The notes under the pieces were generated by a model, which worked only from the letters and a program-made list of their open reading frames with translations, was not told the DNA's origin and made no database searches. From the NCBI RefSeq assembly GCF_025753855.1, contig NZ_JAOWPT010000004.1, positions 62,001 to 126,000 of the forward strand: DNA of 64,000 bases. Reading direction: 5' to 3'. Source of the DNA: Mesorhizobium sp. ZC-5 (lineage in GTDB: Bacteria > Pseudomonadota > Alphaproteobacteria > Rhizobiales > Rhizobiaceae). The translations under genes and the position numbers were made by a program. Shown here piece after piece: positions 36,968-46,117 of this stretch; the stretch's first letter is position 1, and every line of letters starts with the position of its first letter.

Positions 36968-38719
36968 GTGTCATCCGTCCAGAGGTCCCTCCCAGGACGC
37001 CATGCGCTCATGCCTTCCTGGCTTGGGCGCATGGCCATCGGCGACGCCGCTTCGCCCGGCTTCCGTCTTTCGACATTTGCGGTCCTCGTCCTTATTGGCC
37101 TGCTCAGCCTGTTGCCGATGGCACGTCTCGTCATCGCGGCGGTCGCGCCCGGCGGCGAGATCGATTTCGGCGCCTTTCTTGATCGCCTCGCGCGCCCCGC
37201 CGCCTTGCGGGCGATGTGGCATACGCTCGATACCGCTTTCTTCGGCGCTCTGCTGGCAATGTTCATCGGCGGTCCTTTCGCCATCCTGGTCGCCATGACC
37301 GATCTGCCCGGCCGCAAATCCCTCGGCTTCCTGCTGCTGCTGCCGCTGATGATCGCACCGCAGGTCACGGCGTTGTCGTGGCTGCATCTTCTTGGACCAT
37401 CGAGCGCGCTTCTCGGCATGCTCGGCCTCGCGCCGGAGCCCGGAACGCCCAACCCGATGCTTGGCCGCAACGGCATAATCCTGCTTTACGGGATCCAGCA
37501 CGCACCGATCGTCTTCGTCACGCTGAGAGCCGGCCTGTCGCGCATTCCCGGCGATCTCGCCGAGGCCGCGCGCGCCTCGGGTTCTCGCCCGTTGCGAACA
37601 CTCGTCACCATCATCCTGCCGCTGATGCGCCCCTATCTGGTTGCCGCAGGCGCCCTCGCCTTCGTGTCGGGTGTCGGCAATTTCGGCATTCCGGCGCTGC
37701 TCGGCATGCCGGTCAACTACCTCACCTTGCCCACCCTGATCTACGAACAGTTGGCAAGCTTCGGGCCAAACGTCCTGCCGCAGGTCGCCGCGCTTTCGGT
37801 ACTCATCGGCGTGCTGGCGCTTGCCGGTGTCGCCTTGCAATCCCTCGCGCTGAGAAACGCCGAACATCGGTTCACGGCGGGCAGGCCCGCCCAGTTCCAG
37901 CTCGGTGTGTGGCGCCTGCCTTGTTCCTTAGCGGCATGGCTGGCGATCTGCGTCATGCTGGTGCTGCCGACCTTCGGGCTGCTCACCACATCGCTGATCC
38001 CCACCTTCGGAGTGCAGCTCAACTGGGAAACGGCAACCTTGTCCAACTATGCCGAAGTTCTCACCCGGCAGGCCTCGACCATGCGCGCGTTCCAGAATTC
38101 CGCCATGCTGGCGACCGGAGCAGCTCTTATCCTCGCCGTGGGCGTCATCCCGGTCGCCGTCGTCATGGAACGATTCAACCCACCCTTCCGGCGCCTAGTC
38201 GGCAGCGTCGTGGAACTGCCCTATGCCGTGCCGGGGATCGTGCTGGCGATCGCCTGCATCCTGCTTTTCCTGCGCCCGCTGCCGCTGATCGGCAGCCTTT
38301 ACGCGACGGCCGCGATCATCCTCGTTGCCTATCTCATGCGTTTCTTCACGCTTGCCATGAAGCCGGTGGCAACGGCTGTCGGCCAGATCTCGCGCGACCT
38401 CGACGAAGCCGCTGCCGCCGCCGGAGCCAGCCCGTTGCGCCGGCTTGCCACCATCACAGCGCCGCTTGCGGCACCGTCGGCGGTGGCCGGCGCCCTGCTG
38501 GTCTTCATGAGCGCCTTCAACGAACTGACCGTGTCGGCATTGCTGTGGTCGAGCGGCAACGAGACGCTGGGCGTCGTGCTGTTCAGCCTCGAGGAGGCCG
38601 GCCTTGGGACGCAGGCGGCGGCGGTCGCCGTCTCCACGATCGTGGTCGTGATAGCCCTGCTTGCCGTCCTCGATCGCTTCTCGCGACGGCTGCCTGCCGG
38701 CGTCCTGCCCTGGCGCTGA
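36968..38719 (+). CDS. ABC transporter permease, two fused permease domains (FbpB-like)
   Basis: 583 aa inner-membrane protein with two BPD_transp_1 halves. Two EAA loops are visible: LAEAARASGSRPLRTLVTII in the first and LDEAAAAAGASPLRRLATIT in the second, each followed by further membrane spans. GTG 36968 is used; ATG 37010 (MPSWLGRMAIG) is a reasonable alternative. 18 bp after the binding-protein gene. The ATPase expected for the system is on the opposite strand, 14 bp beyond the stop. Confidence 0.9.
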   Translation: MSSVQRSLPGRHALMPSWLGRMAIGDAASPGFRLSTFAVLVLIGLLSLLPMARLVIAAVAPGGEIDFGAFLDRLARPAALRAMWHTLDTAFFGALLAMFIGGPFAILVAMTDLPGRKSLGFLLLLPLMIAPQVTALSWLHLLGPSSALLGMLGLAPEPGTPNPMLGRNGIILLYGIQHAPIVFVTLRAGLSRIPGDLAEAARASGSRPLRTLVTIILPLMRPYLVAAGALAFVSGVGNFGIPALLGMPVNYLTLPTLIYEQLASFGPNVLPQVAALSVLIGVLALAGVALQSLALRNAEHRFTAGRPAQFQLGVWRLPCSLAAWLAICVMLVLPTFGLLTTSLIPTFGVQLNWETATLSNYAEVLTRQASTMRAFQNSAMLATGAALILAVGVIPVAVVMERFNPPFRRLVGSVVELPYAVPGIVLAIACILLFLRPLPLIGSLYATAAIILVAYLMRFFTLAMKPVATAVGQISRDLDEAAAAAGASPLRRLATITAPLAAPSAVAGALLVFMSAFNELTVSALLWSSGNETLGVVLFSLEEAGLGTQAAAVAVSTIVVVIALLAVLDRFSRRLPAGVLPWR

Positions 38720-38733
38720 GCGGCTGCGGCAGC

Positions 38734-39819
38734 TCAGCTTCCAGGCACGATCCAGGCATCGGAGACGGCAACGGACACCGTTTCGCCGAGGACGGGCGCC
38801 TCGCGGCAGTCCACCAGCAAATCCTCGCCGCTGGAGACAAGCTTCAGCCTGACCTCGTGAACGGGGCCGCGATAGGTTGTCGAACAGACTGTCGCGGCAA
38901 TCCCCGGCTCGGCGAGACTGAGGCCTTCCGGCCGCAACAGCACCTTGACCGGCCCCTTTGCCGCACCGCGACAACGGGCCGGGAAATCCAGCCCGGCGAT
39001 CTCCACCGTCGCGGTTGCGTTTTCAACTGCCTTCGCGATGCCCGAGACGATCGAGCCACGGCCGACAAAACCTGAGACTTTTTCGTCGGCCGGCGCGCGG
39101 TAAATATCCGACGGCGCACCAATCTGGAGCACCCGGCCACGATCCATCACCGCGATGCGGTCGGCGAGCGCCAGCGCCTCGACCTGGTCATGCGTCACGT
39201 AGACGATGGTGGCGCCTGTGCGATGGTGGATGTCACGGAAGACCTCCACCATCGAAGCCCGCAGATGGACGTCCAGATTGGCCAGCGGCTCGTCGAACAG
39301 GATGACGCCCGTGTCGGCGACCAGGCAGCGGGCGAGCGCGACGCGCTGGCGCTGGCCGCCTGACAGTTCCTCGATCCGGCGTTGCCGGAAACCTGTCAAT
39401 CCCACGATATCGAGAACCGTGTCGACACGCGTTTCGATCTGCAATCGCTCAGCGCCCCGGGTTTTCAGCGGATAGGCAACGTTCCCGGCGACGTCCATAT
39501 GCGGCCACAATGCGTAGGACTGGAAGACGACGCCGATGCCGCGCTTCTCCGGCGGCACCTGCCACGTTGCGTCCGCCATCAGTTGTTCGCCAAAGAGGAC
39601 ACGTCCCTCGCTCGGCGTTTCGAAGCCGGCGATGAGCCGCAACAGGGTTGTCTTGCCGCAGCCAGAGGGACCCAGCAGCGCGGTGAACGATCCGGCCGGG
39701 AAATCTAGCGAGATGCCATCGACCGCCGCGACATCGCCGAAACGCCGCGTCACGCCTTCAAGATGAATTGCCGTCAAATTTTCGATCCCGCCCGGTTGCG
39801 CCGTAACAAAAGCCGGCAT
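38734..39819 (-). CDS. ABC transporter ATP-binding protein (FbpC/PotA-like)
   Basis: 361 aa. Walker A LLGPSGCGKTTLLRLIAG, Q-loop VVFQSYALWPHM, signature ELSGGQRQRVALARCL, Walker B VILFDEPLANLDVH, switch IVYVTHDQVEA, and a C-terminal TOBE domain (VKVLLRPEGLSLAEPG). Converges with the permease gene with a 14-bp gap, so binding protein + permease and ATPase are on opposite strands. The residues before LTAIHLEGVTRRF make the start uncertain by about 15 codons. Confidence 0.92.
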   Translation of the reverse strand: MPAFVTAQPGGIENLTAIHLEGVTRRFGDVAAVDGISLDFPAGSFTALLGPSGCGKTTLLRLIAGFETPSEGRVLFGEQLMADATWQVPPEKRGIGVVFQSYALWPHMDVAGNVAYPLKTRGAERLQIETRVDTVLDIVGLTGFRQRRIEELSGGQRQRVALARCLVADTGVILFDEPLANLDVHLRASMVEVFRDIHHRTGATIVYVTHDQVEALALADRIAVMDRGRVLQIGAPSDIYRAPADEKVSGFVGRGSIVSGIAKAVENATATVEIAGLDFPARCRGAAKGPVKVLLRPEGLSLAEPGIAATVCSTTYRGPVHEVRLKLVSSGEDLLVDCREAPVLGETVSVAVSDAWIVPGS

Positions 39820-39984
39820 CAGCTATGACGCCGGCTCATTACGATTTATTGACAGCGCCGTCCAACCGGACCGCCGATGAGGGCCGGTCAATCAGGCCGC
39901 GGCGGAAGTGACTGTCCTGTGACGTCGTCCGCCAGCCAGGAATTGCGGGTATAGTGCGTGCCGACTTCGAAGGAATCGATCACC

Positions 39985-40863
39985 ATGGATGCGGGTGAAT
40001 TGCTGGAACTTCTGGCGCTGCCGGTCCGACGCCCGGTCGAGGCGATCGTCGCCGGGCGGGTCGAGAAGCCGGGCTTCGTCGTCGAGCATCTGCGGTTCGA
40101 TCTCGGCGAACCGGTGCGAGGCCTGCTGACGCGGCCTTCCAGGCCCGCCAGCCGTCGGCCCGCCGTGCTCTACTGCCATGCCCATGGCGCGAAGTACGAG
40201 ATCGGCGCTTCGGAACTTGTCGACGGCAGGCCGAGCCTGATCGGCCCCTACGGGCCGGTGCTTGCCGAAGCCGGTTTCGTGACCTTGTCGATCGACATGC
40301 CGACTTTCGGCGACAGGCAGGTGCCAAACGAGAATTCGCTGTCGAAGGCGATGCTGTGGCAAGGCAAAACGCTGATGGGAAAGATGCTTGGCGATCTGCT
40401 GGCCGCCTTCGACTGGCTTGCAGCCCGCAGCGATGTCGACCCGACGAGAATTGCAGCGCTCGGCCTGTCGATGGGCGCGACGCATGCCTTCTTTCTGGGT
40501 GCCGTCGAGCCGCGCCTGGCGCGCATCGCGCACCTTTGCTGTTATGCCGACTGGGCAACGCTGGTGGAGACCGGCGCGCATGACCTGCACGGCCACTACA
40601 TGACCGTGCCCGGACTTCTGGCGAAAACCTCGATCGGCGAGATCGCCGGGCTGATCGCGCCTCGCCCGCAACTGATCTGCATCGGAGAAGCCGATCCGCT
40701 GACGCCGCCTGATGCGGTGGCACGGGCCTACCGCGGGACGCTTTCCGCCTACCGCGCGGCCGGGGCCGAAAAGGCGCTTCGGCTGCTCACGGAGCCGGGC
40801 GTCGGCCACCAGGAAACGCCGAGGATGCGCGAGGCGGTGATGGCGTTCCTGAGTGACATGTGA
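39985..40863 (+). CDS. Alpha/beta hydrolase (dienelactone hydrolase-like)
   Basis: Serine hydrolase, 292 aa. Nucleophile elbow ALGLSMGATHAFF, acid in IGEADPLTPPDAVA and His in EPGVGHQETPRM; oxyanion region VLYCHAHGAKYEIG. ATG 39985 has AAGGA about 10 nt upstream; GTG 39958 would add nine residues. Stands alone between divergent/convergent neighbours. Ester or lactone hydrolase; substrate unknown. Confidence 0.85.
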   Translation: MDAGELLELLALPVRRPVEAIVAGRVEKPGFVVEHLRFDLGEPVRGLLTRPSRPASRRPAVLYCHAHGAKYEIGASELVDGRPSLIGPYGPVLAEAGFVTLSIDMPTFGDRQVPNENSLSKAMLWQGKTLMGKMLGDLLAAFDWLAARSDVDPTRIAALGLSMGATHAFFLGAVEPRLARIAHLCCYADWATLVETGAHDLHGHYMTVPGLLAKTSIGEIAGLIAPRPQLICIGEADPLTPPDAVARAYRGTLSAYRAAGAEKALRLLTEPGVGHQETPRMREAVMAFLSDM

Positions 40864-40895
40864 TGCATTTCGCCGAAAGCTGACGGCAGACGCCG

Positions 40896-42539
40896 TCAGG
40901 GCATGTCGAAGATGCTTTTCGTCGCAAACAGCGTGTCGGACCAGGTCGTCGGCCGCTCGATCATGCGGTGAACGCGCGGCGGCTCGGTGCCGCTGTGCAG
41001 CGACCTGATCTTTTCGCCGACCACCGCGTCGGCATGGGTGGTCCGCAGATTGTGGCGACGGTACTCGATCCAGGTCGCCACGTGATAGGTTTCCATCCAT
41101 GACTGAGGGGTTTCCAGGTCGCGGCTGAGCGTCCAGTTGCGGGCGCCGTTGCGGCCGCGCACGCGCCGCCGCTCGGCCATCGCATCAAGGAACGCATGCG
41201 TGTCCGCTTCCTTGATGATGTATTCGATCATGATGACGATCGGACCGCTGCGCTGCTTGAGTTCGAGCGCCAGCGGCGGCTCCTCCCAGCGATTGATCGG
41301 ATCGAGGTTGAGCGACGTCTCCTCCGGCAGCGCGAATTTGAGGCCCAGCAAGGCGCCGACCAGCATCAGCACGCAGGAGATCAGCAGCGCCTTGTCGGCC
41401 CCGTAATCCTCGGCCGCGACGCCCCACAGCCAGCTGCCCAGCGCCATGCCGCCGAAGGTCGCAGTCTGGTAGATGGAGAGCGCGCGGCCGACCACCCAGC
41501 GCGGCGTGGAAAGCTGGACGGTCACGTTGAACAGCGACAGCGCCAGCACCCAGCAGGCGCCGCCGACCATCAGCGACGGACCGGCCTGCCACGGGCTCGA
41601 CGCCACCGCCAGGCTGAGCGCGCAAAGCGCAAATCCGACGAATGCCAGCCGGACGATCCACTCGACCGTGAAGCGGCGGCGCAGCAGGCTGTTGAGGAAC
41701 GCGCCGCCGATGGCGCCGATGCCGAAGCAGCCGAGCAGCACGCCGTAAAGCAGCGGCCCGCCGCTCAACAGGTCGCGGGCGACGAGCGGCAGCAAGGCCA
41801 GGATGGAAATCGCCGTGAAGCCGAAGACGAAGCTGCGCAGCAGCACCTTTTCGATGTTGGGCGACATCGCGACATAACGCAGCCCCGCCGCCATCGCGGT
41901 TCCGATCGTCTCGCGCGGCAGAGCGCTCGCCTGCATCACCGGCTTCCATCGCGCGAGCACGAAGATCAGCGCGAAATAGCTGAGCGTGTTGATGGCGAAA
42001 GCAGCCGCCGCACCCGCCGCAGCGACAATGGCGCCGCCGATCGCCGGACCGACGCTGCGGGTCAGGTTGAAGCCGACGCTGTTCAACGCGACGGCGGCCG
42101 GCAGGTCGGCGCGCGGCACGATGTCGCCGACCGACGCCTGCCAGGACGGGTTGTTGAGCGCCACCCCGCAGCCGATCAGGAAGGTGAAGCTCAAGAGGAG
42201 CCACGGCGTGATCAGTTCGAGATAGGTGCAGACCGTCAACCCGACCGAGGCCAGCAGCATGAAGCACTGGGCGATGATCATTACCTTGCGGCGGTTGAAA
42301 TTGTCGGCGATCGCACCGGACGTCAGCGAAAACAGCATGATCGGCAACGAGGTGGAGGCCTGCACCAGCGCCACCATGCCGGCGGAATCGGTGATCGAGG
42401 TCATCATCCAGGCGGCGCCGACGGACTGGATGAGGCCGCCGAAACTCGAGGCGAGGCTCGCTATCCAGATCGCGCGAAACGTCGGGTGCCGGAACGGTGC
42501 AAGAGAAGATGCCGCTGCTTGTTCTGGATTGTCGATCAT
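40896..42539 (-). CDS. MFS exporter of the EntS/DUF894 type with C-terminal ABM-like domain
   Basis: 547 aa. About 12 membrane spans: ATFRAIW-like start PTFRAIWIASLASSFGGLIQSVG, motif A in SGAIADNFNRRKVM, then a soluble C-terminal tail of about 100 residues beginning IVIMIEYIIKEADTHAFLDAMAERRR and ending in a His/Arg-rich segment, as in the MFS_3 group. ATG 42539 (MIDNPEQAAASS) is chosen; the frame stays open far upstream to 43565, but that part reads antisense through cutC and has no family resemblance. Substrate unknown. Confidence 0.88.
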   Translation of the reverse strand: MIDNPEQAAASSLAPFRHPTFRAIWIASLASSFGGLIQSVGAAWMMTSITDSAGMVALVQASTSLPIMLFSLTSGAIADNFNRRKVMIIAQCFMLLASVGLTVCTYLELITPWLLLSFTFLIGCGVALNNPSWQASVGDIVPRADLPAAVALNSVGFNLTRSVGPAIGGAIVAAAGAAAAFAINTLSYFALIFVLARWKPVMQASALPRETIGTAMAAGLRYVAMSPNIEKVLLRSFVFGFTAISILALLPLVARDLLSGGPLLYGVLLGCFGIGAIGGAFLNSLLRRRFTVEWIVRLAFVGFALCALSLAVASSPWQAGPSLMVGGACWVLALSLFNVTVQLSTPRWVVGRALSIYQTATFGGMALGSWLWGVAAEDYGADKALLISCVLMLVGALLGLKFALPEETSLNLDPINRWEEPPLALELKQRSGPIVIMIEYIIKEADTHAFLDAMAERRRVRGRNGARNWTLSRDLETPQSWMETYHVATWIEYRRHNLRTTHADAVVGEKIRSLHSGTEPPRVHRMIERPTTWSDTLFATKSIFDMP

Positions 42540-42728
42540 GACCTCGAGGCGGCAACACGCAACCATGGGGTCGAGTCGCCCGTGCCACCTTAATAAGCTC
42601 GGCCGGACAGCGAAAGCGGTCTTGGTGATGCCGGAAGCGATTCCAACGGGAACCGACACCCTGTTGCTCCACCGTCCGCCGGTGCTACACCGACCGGCAA
42701 CCATTTCTCCAGACGATGCGAGCCGCCA

Positions 42729-43499
42729 ATGACCGCCAGCACAGCGAAAAATTCCACCCTGCCCCTGATCGAGATCTGCGTCGAAGGCATCGACGGGTTG
42801 ATCGCCGCCCAGGAGGCAGGCGCCGACCGTGTCGAACTTTGCGCCAGCCTCGTCGAGGGCGGCATCACGCCGAGCCTCGGTACCGTGAAGCTGGCGCTGG
42901 AACTGGCGAGCATCCCGTTCCATGTGATCGTGCGGCCGCGGGGCGGTGATTTCCTCTACAGCGAGGCCGAGTACCGGTCGATGCTTGCCGACGTCGAAGC
43001 GCTGAGGGAGCTTGGCGTGGCAGGTGTCGTCGTCGGCTGCCTGAATGCCGACGGCACCATCGACGAGACGCGCATGGCCGAACTGGTGCGCGGCGCCGGC
43101 CCGCTCAACGTGACCTGCCACCGCGCCTTCGACATGACGCGCGACCCGACTGAGGCACTGGAGGCGCTGGTCCGCTGCAAGGTCGGGCGCGTGCTGACCA
43201 GCGGCCAGCGCGATACCGCGGTCGAAGGCGTCGAACTGCTTGCCCGGCTGGTGAAACTGGCGGGAGATCGCATCGTCATCATGGGCTGCGGCGAACTCGA
43301 TGCGCAGAACATCGGCGGCGTGCGCCAGCGGACCGGGCTGTCGGAGATGCACTTCGCGGCGCTGAAGAACCTGCCGAGCGGCATGTCGTACCGCAATCCG
43401 CGCGTCGGCATGGGCGGCACCGACCTCGACCGCGAATACCGCAACACCGTCACCGATCGCGATGCCGTTGCAGCGACGATCCGGGCGGTGCGCGCATAG
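42729..43499 (+). CDS. cutC: Copper homeostasis protein CutC family
   Basis: TIM-barrel protein, 256 aa. Family features: LIEICVEGIDGLIAAQEAGADRVELCASL, GGITPSLGTVKLAL, FHVIVRPRGGDFLYSEAE, NVTCHRAFDMTRDPTEALE, RVLTSGQRDTAVEGVELL and EMHFAALKNLPSGMSYRN. Divergent from the MFS gene (gap 42540-42728). The name comes from copper phenotypes in other bacteria; the biochemical role remains unsettled. Confidence 0.93.
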   Translation: MTASTAKNSTLPLIEICVEGIDGLIAAQEAGADRVELCASLVEGGITPSLGTVKLALELASIPFHVIVRPRGGDFLYSEAEYRSMLADVEALRELGVAGVVVGCLNADGTIDETRMAELVRGAGPLNVTCHRAFDMTRDPTEALEALVRCKVGRVLTSGQRDTAVEGVELLARLVKLAGDRIVIMGCGELDAQNIGGVRQRTGLSEMHFAALKNLPSGMSYRNPRVGMGGTDLDREYRNTVTDRDAVAATIRAVRA

Positions 43500-44167
43500 G
43501 CATTCCAGGCGGCTATAAGGCGAGCTTCTCCGTTGCCACGCTCCGGTTTTTGCCGGCCTGGCCATTGGGAGGCTGTGGTGCCTCCCGTGTAAAAGTGTGG
43601 GGGAGGCGGTGCGCGCCTGCCGGACGGACCGACAGCGCTGTTTTCAGTAACGATGCCCGAAAGACGCGCACCGCCGGCGTTGCTGCCCCGCCCGGCTCGC
43701 CCTGTGCCAGAGGGCCGTAGGCTCACCGTACGTCGAGGGCCGGAACCTTGGAGGCATTACCGCCCCCAGCCTCGCACCCGGAGCGAGGCCAGTCCCGACG
43801 CCGCTGTTCTCCCTGGTCAACCCGGTGGCCACCCAGACCCCCACAGAGAACAACACGGTCATTATGCGGGAGGCGGCGAAGGGTGTGGATGGACGATTTC
43901 TGCAGAAATCGTACAAGTCATTGAAATTGCTGCGAAGAATCTTCAGTGGAGGCGGGAAAAGACCTGAAACGGGGTGAATCTGTTCACGTCTTGCGGGGCA
44001 GTTCTCGTAGGTGAGTGCCGAAGCACCCCCACCCGGCGGCCTTTGGCCGCCGACCTCCCCTCAAGGGGGAGGTGAAGGCCTCACGTTTCCGCATTGTGCG
44101 CCGTTGACAGCGCCCGCCGGCATCTGTATTTAACATAATTGTTGATTAACAAGATGATTGAATACAA
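43500..44167. other. Long intergenic region with structured GC-rich segment and repeat hairpins
   Basis: No supported protein gene. Approximately 43,640-43,930 contains nested inverted repeats when read on the minus strand: GTTCTC/GAGAAC enclosing GGTC/GACC, and GCCTCGC/GCGAGGC. It could be a structured RNA or a dispersed repeat. 44,034-44,073 carries two strong hairpins (separate entry). 44,074-44,167 is AT-rich just before the ArsR gene and probably holds its promoter. Confidence 0.5.
44034..44073. repeat. Paired palindromic repeat hairpins (REP-like)
   Basis: Two adjacent hairpins: CGGCGGCC-TTT-GGCCGCCG (44034-44052) and ACCTCCCC-TCAAG-GGGAGGT (44053-44073). This compact tandem-hairpin design resembles intergenic palindromic repeats dispersed in rhizobial genomes; only one copy is inside this window, so repeat status is inference. 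Confidence 0.6.
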
Positions 44168-44515
44168 ATGATACCCGATCCGCTCACCGCCACTTTCTCG
44201 GCACTCGCCGACCCGACCCGCCGGGCGATCCTGGCACGCCTGTCGCTGGGCGAGGCCTCGGTCGGGGAACTGGCGGAACCGTTCGACATCACCCTCCAGG
44301 CCGTGTCGCGGCATCTGAAGGTGCTGGAAGCGGCCGGGCTGATCTCGCGCGGCCGCGAAGCGCAGTGGCGGCCCTGCCGGCTGGAAGCGCAGCCGCTGAA
44401 GGACGTCGATGGCTGGCTGCAGCGCTATCGAAAGCTCTGGGAGCAGAGCTTCGACAAGATGGATGCCTACCTCGCCGAAATCACGAAAGGAAAAGACAAT
44501 GAACGCCCAAGCTGA
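44168..44515 (+). CDS. ArsR family transcriptional regulator
   Basis: 115-aa winged HTH: FSALADPTRRAILARLSLGEASVGELAEPF then DITLQAVSRHLKVLEAAGLISRGREAQWRPCRL. This is the subgroup coupled to SRPBCC/AHSA1 genes, with no metal-binding cysteines of the ArsR/SmtB sites. It overlaps the next gene by 17 bp and likely autoregulates the three-gene operon. Confidence 0.92.
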   Translation: MIPDPLTATFSALADPTRRAILARLSLGEASVGELAEPFDITLQAVSRHLKVLEAAGLISRGREAQWRPCRLEAQPLKDVDGWLQRYRKLWEQSFDKMDAYLAEITKGKDNERPS

Positions 44516-44981
44516 AGCCCGGCCGGAACTGGCCGATGACGAACTGCTGATTGTTCGCACGTTCGACGCTCCGGTTGCGCTGGTCTTTCGCATCTGGGAA
44601 CTGCCGGAACATATGAGCCGTTGGCTCGGGCCTGAAAATTTCTCCTGCACCGCGCTCGAGCAGGATTTCCGGCCAGGCGGCTTATGGCGCGGCTGCATTG
44701 TCTCGGAAGCCTATGGCGAAAGCTGGATGGGCGGGCGGTACAGGGAAATCGAGCGCGACAGGCGCATCGTCACCACCTTCGCCTGGGATGACGACAATGG
44801 TCGCCCCGGCATGGAGACGCTGATCACCGTCACCTTCGAGGAACGCGACGGCAGGACCATCCAGAGTTTCCACCAGACACCGTTCATTTCGGTCGAGTCG
44901 CGCGACAGCCATGTCGATGGCTGGGATTCCTGCTTCAACCGCGAACAGGCCTATGCCGAAGACCTGGCACGCGCCACATGA
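44499..44981 (+). CDS. SRPBCC/AHSA1 family protein
   Basis: 160-aa START-like ligand-binding fold: LLIVRTFDAPVALVFRIWELPEHMSRWLGPENFSC, then GGRYREIERDRRIVTTFAW and TLITVTFEERDGRTIQSF. ATG 44499 starts MNAQAEARPEL inside the ArsR gene end, and the stop overlaps the following start as ATGA. Function of these ArsR-linked proteins is mostly unknown. Confidence 0.9.
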   Translation: MNAQAEARPELADDELLIVRTFDAPVALVFRIWELPEHMSRWLGPENFSCTALEQDFRPGGLWRGCIVSEAYGESWMGGRYREIERDRRIVTTFAWDDDNGRPGMETLITVTFEERDGRTIQSFHQTPFISVESRDSHVDGWDSCFNREQAYAEDLARAT

Positions 44982-46066
44982 CCGGGAGAATCATGACCGC
45001 CGGAAGAACAGCACTTGCGCCGCTCATCCTGCTGCTTGCGGCATCAGGCGCGGAGAGCGCGGATATGCAGGACGGGCATTGCGGAGGCCAAGCGGACAAG
45101 AGCTTCATCTGCGGTCCGGCCAATGCCGAGGATATCGTGCGCGTGCCCGGCACCGACTGGGTGCTTGCCAGCCGCATGGCCAACCCGGCCGACAGGGAAG
45201 GCATGTTCTACCTGCTCGACGCCGGGGACCATTCCTGGCGCAAGCTTTCCGTCGACGAAATCCCGGCGGCGCAAGACAAGGCACTTTTTCCGGACTGCCC
45301 GGGAAGGCCGACATCGGCCTCGCTGCGCGGCCACGGCATTGCGCTCGATGAACAAGGCGGCACCCTGAAGCTGCTCGCCATCAACCATGGCGGCCGCGAG
45401 TCGGTCGAGATTTTCGGCGTGACGGCAACCGGAAGTGCCGAACCGTCATTGACCTGGCAGGGTTGCGTGGTGGCGCCGCAAGGCGCCCAGTTGAACAGCG
45501 TCGTCCCCCTGCCCGACGGTGGCTTCGCGGCGACCAAATTCTTCGACATGGCGAGCAAGACGTGGGGCGAGGACCTGTTCGCCGGCAAGGATACCGGCGA
45601 GGTGCTCGAATGGTCGCCGAAAGGCGGCTGGAAGACGGTCGCGGGCACGAAGATGTCCGGCCCCAACGGCATCGCGATATCTCCCGACGGGGAAAGCTAT
45701 TTCATCGCCGCATGGGGCGAAAGCAAGCTTCACAAGGTGTCGCGCAAGACGGGCGAACGGCAATCGGTCGACACCGGCATGCGGCCCGACAATCTGCGAT
45801 GGGACGCGGAAGGCAAGCTGCTGGTCGCGGGGCAGTTCTTCGACGACCCGGCGGGCTACGGCTCATGCCACATGAGCGACGCGCCCGTGTGCGCCTTTCC
45901 CTACAAGGTAGTGCGGGTCGACCCCGCCACGCTGGCGAGCGAGACGATCGTGACCGCGGCGGAGCCAAAGGAATTCGGCTCCGGCACCACGGCGATGGAG
46001 GTCGGCGACGAATACTGGATCGGCACATCGCGCGGCGACCGTATCGCCCGCATCGCCAAGCCGTAG
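44978..46066 (+). CDS. Secreted beta-propeller protein (SMP-30/gluconolactonase-like)
   Basis: 362 aa with an N-terminal signal peptide (ALAPLILLLAASGAESA). The mature part has propeller-like blades such as MSGPNGIAISPDGESYFIAAW, VDTGMRPDNLRWDAEGKLLVAG and DEYWIGTSRGDRIARIAKP; Cys pairs in GHCGGQADKSFICGP and YGSCHMSDAPVCAF suggest disulfides. Translationally coupled (ATGA) to the SRPBCC gene; ATG 44993 is an alternative start. The periplasmic location and operon with a regulator suggest a small-molecule hydrolase, substrate unknown. Confidence 0.75.
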   Translation: MTGRIMTAGRTALAPLILLLAASGAESADMQDGHCGGQADKSFICGPANAEDIVRVPGTDWVLASRMANPADREGMFYLLDAGDHSWRKLSVDEIPAAQDKALFPDCPGRPTSASLRGHGIALDEQGGTLKLLAINHGGRESVEIFGVTATGSAEPSLTWQGCVVAPQGAQLNSVVPLPDGGFAATKFFDMASKTWGEDLFAGKDTGEVLEWSPKGGWKTVAGTKMSGPNGIAISPDGESYFIAAWGESKLHKVSRKTGERQSVDTGMRPDNLRWDAEGKLLVAGQFFDDPAGYGSCHMSDAPVCAFPYKVVRVDPATLASETIVTAAEPKEFGSGTTAMEVGDEYWIGTSRGDRIARIAKP

Positions 46067-46117
46067 ACGCGGCCATCCAATAGAGAAAGCCCCGCAAATA
46101 TCCGAGAAGAGAGGAAA

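Noticed and set aside
42540..43565. Minus-strand extension of the MFS frame upstream of 42539
   Set aside because: It reads antisense through cutC and lacks any similarity to MFS N-termini; the MFS protein starts naturally at MIDNPEQ.
43644..43967. Overlapping short frames on both strands in the 43.5-44.1 kb gap
   Set aside because: Neither has a clear ribosome-binding site or domain; the nucleotide-level inverted repeats explain the sequence better. Left as a possible RNA or repeat.
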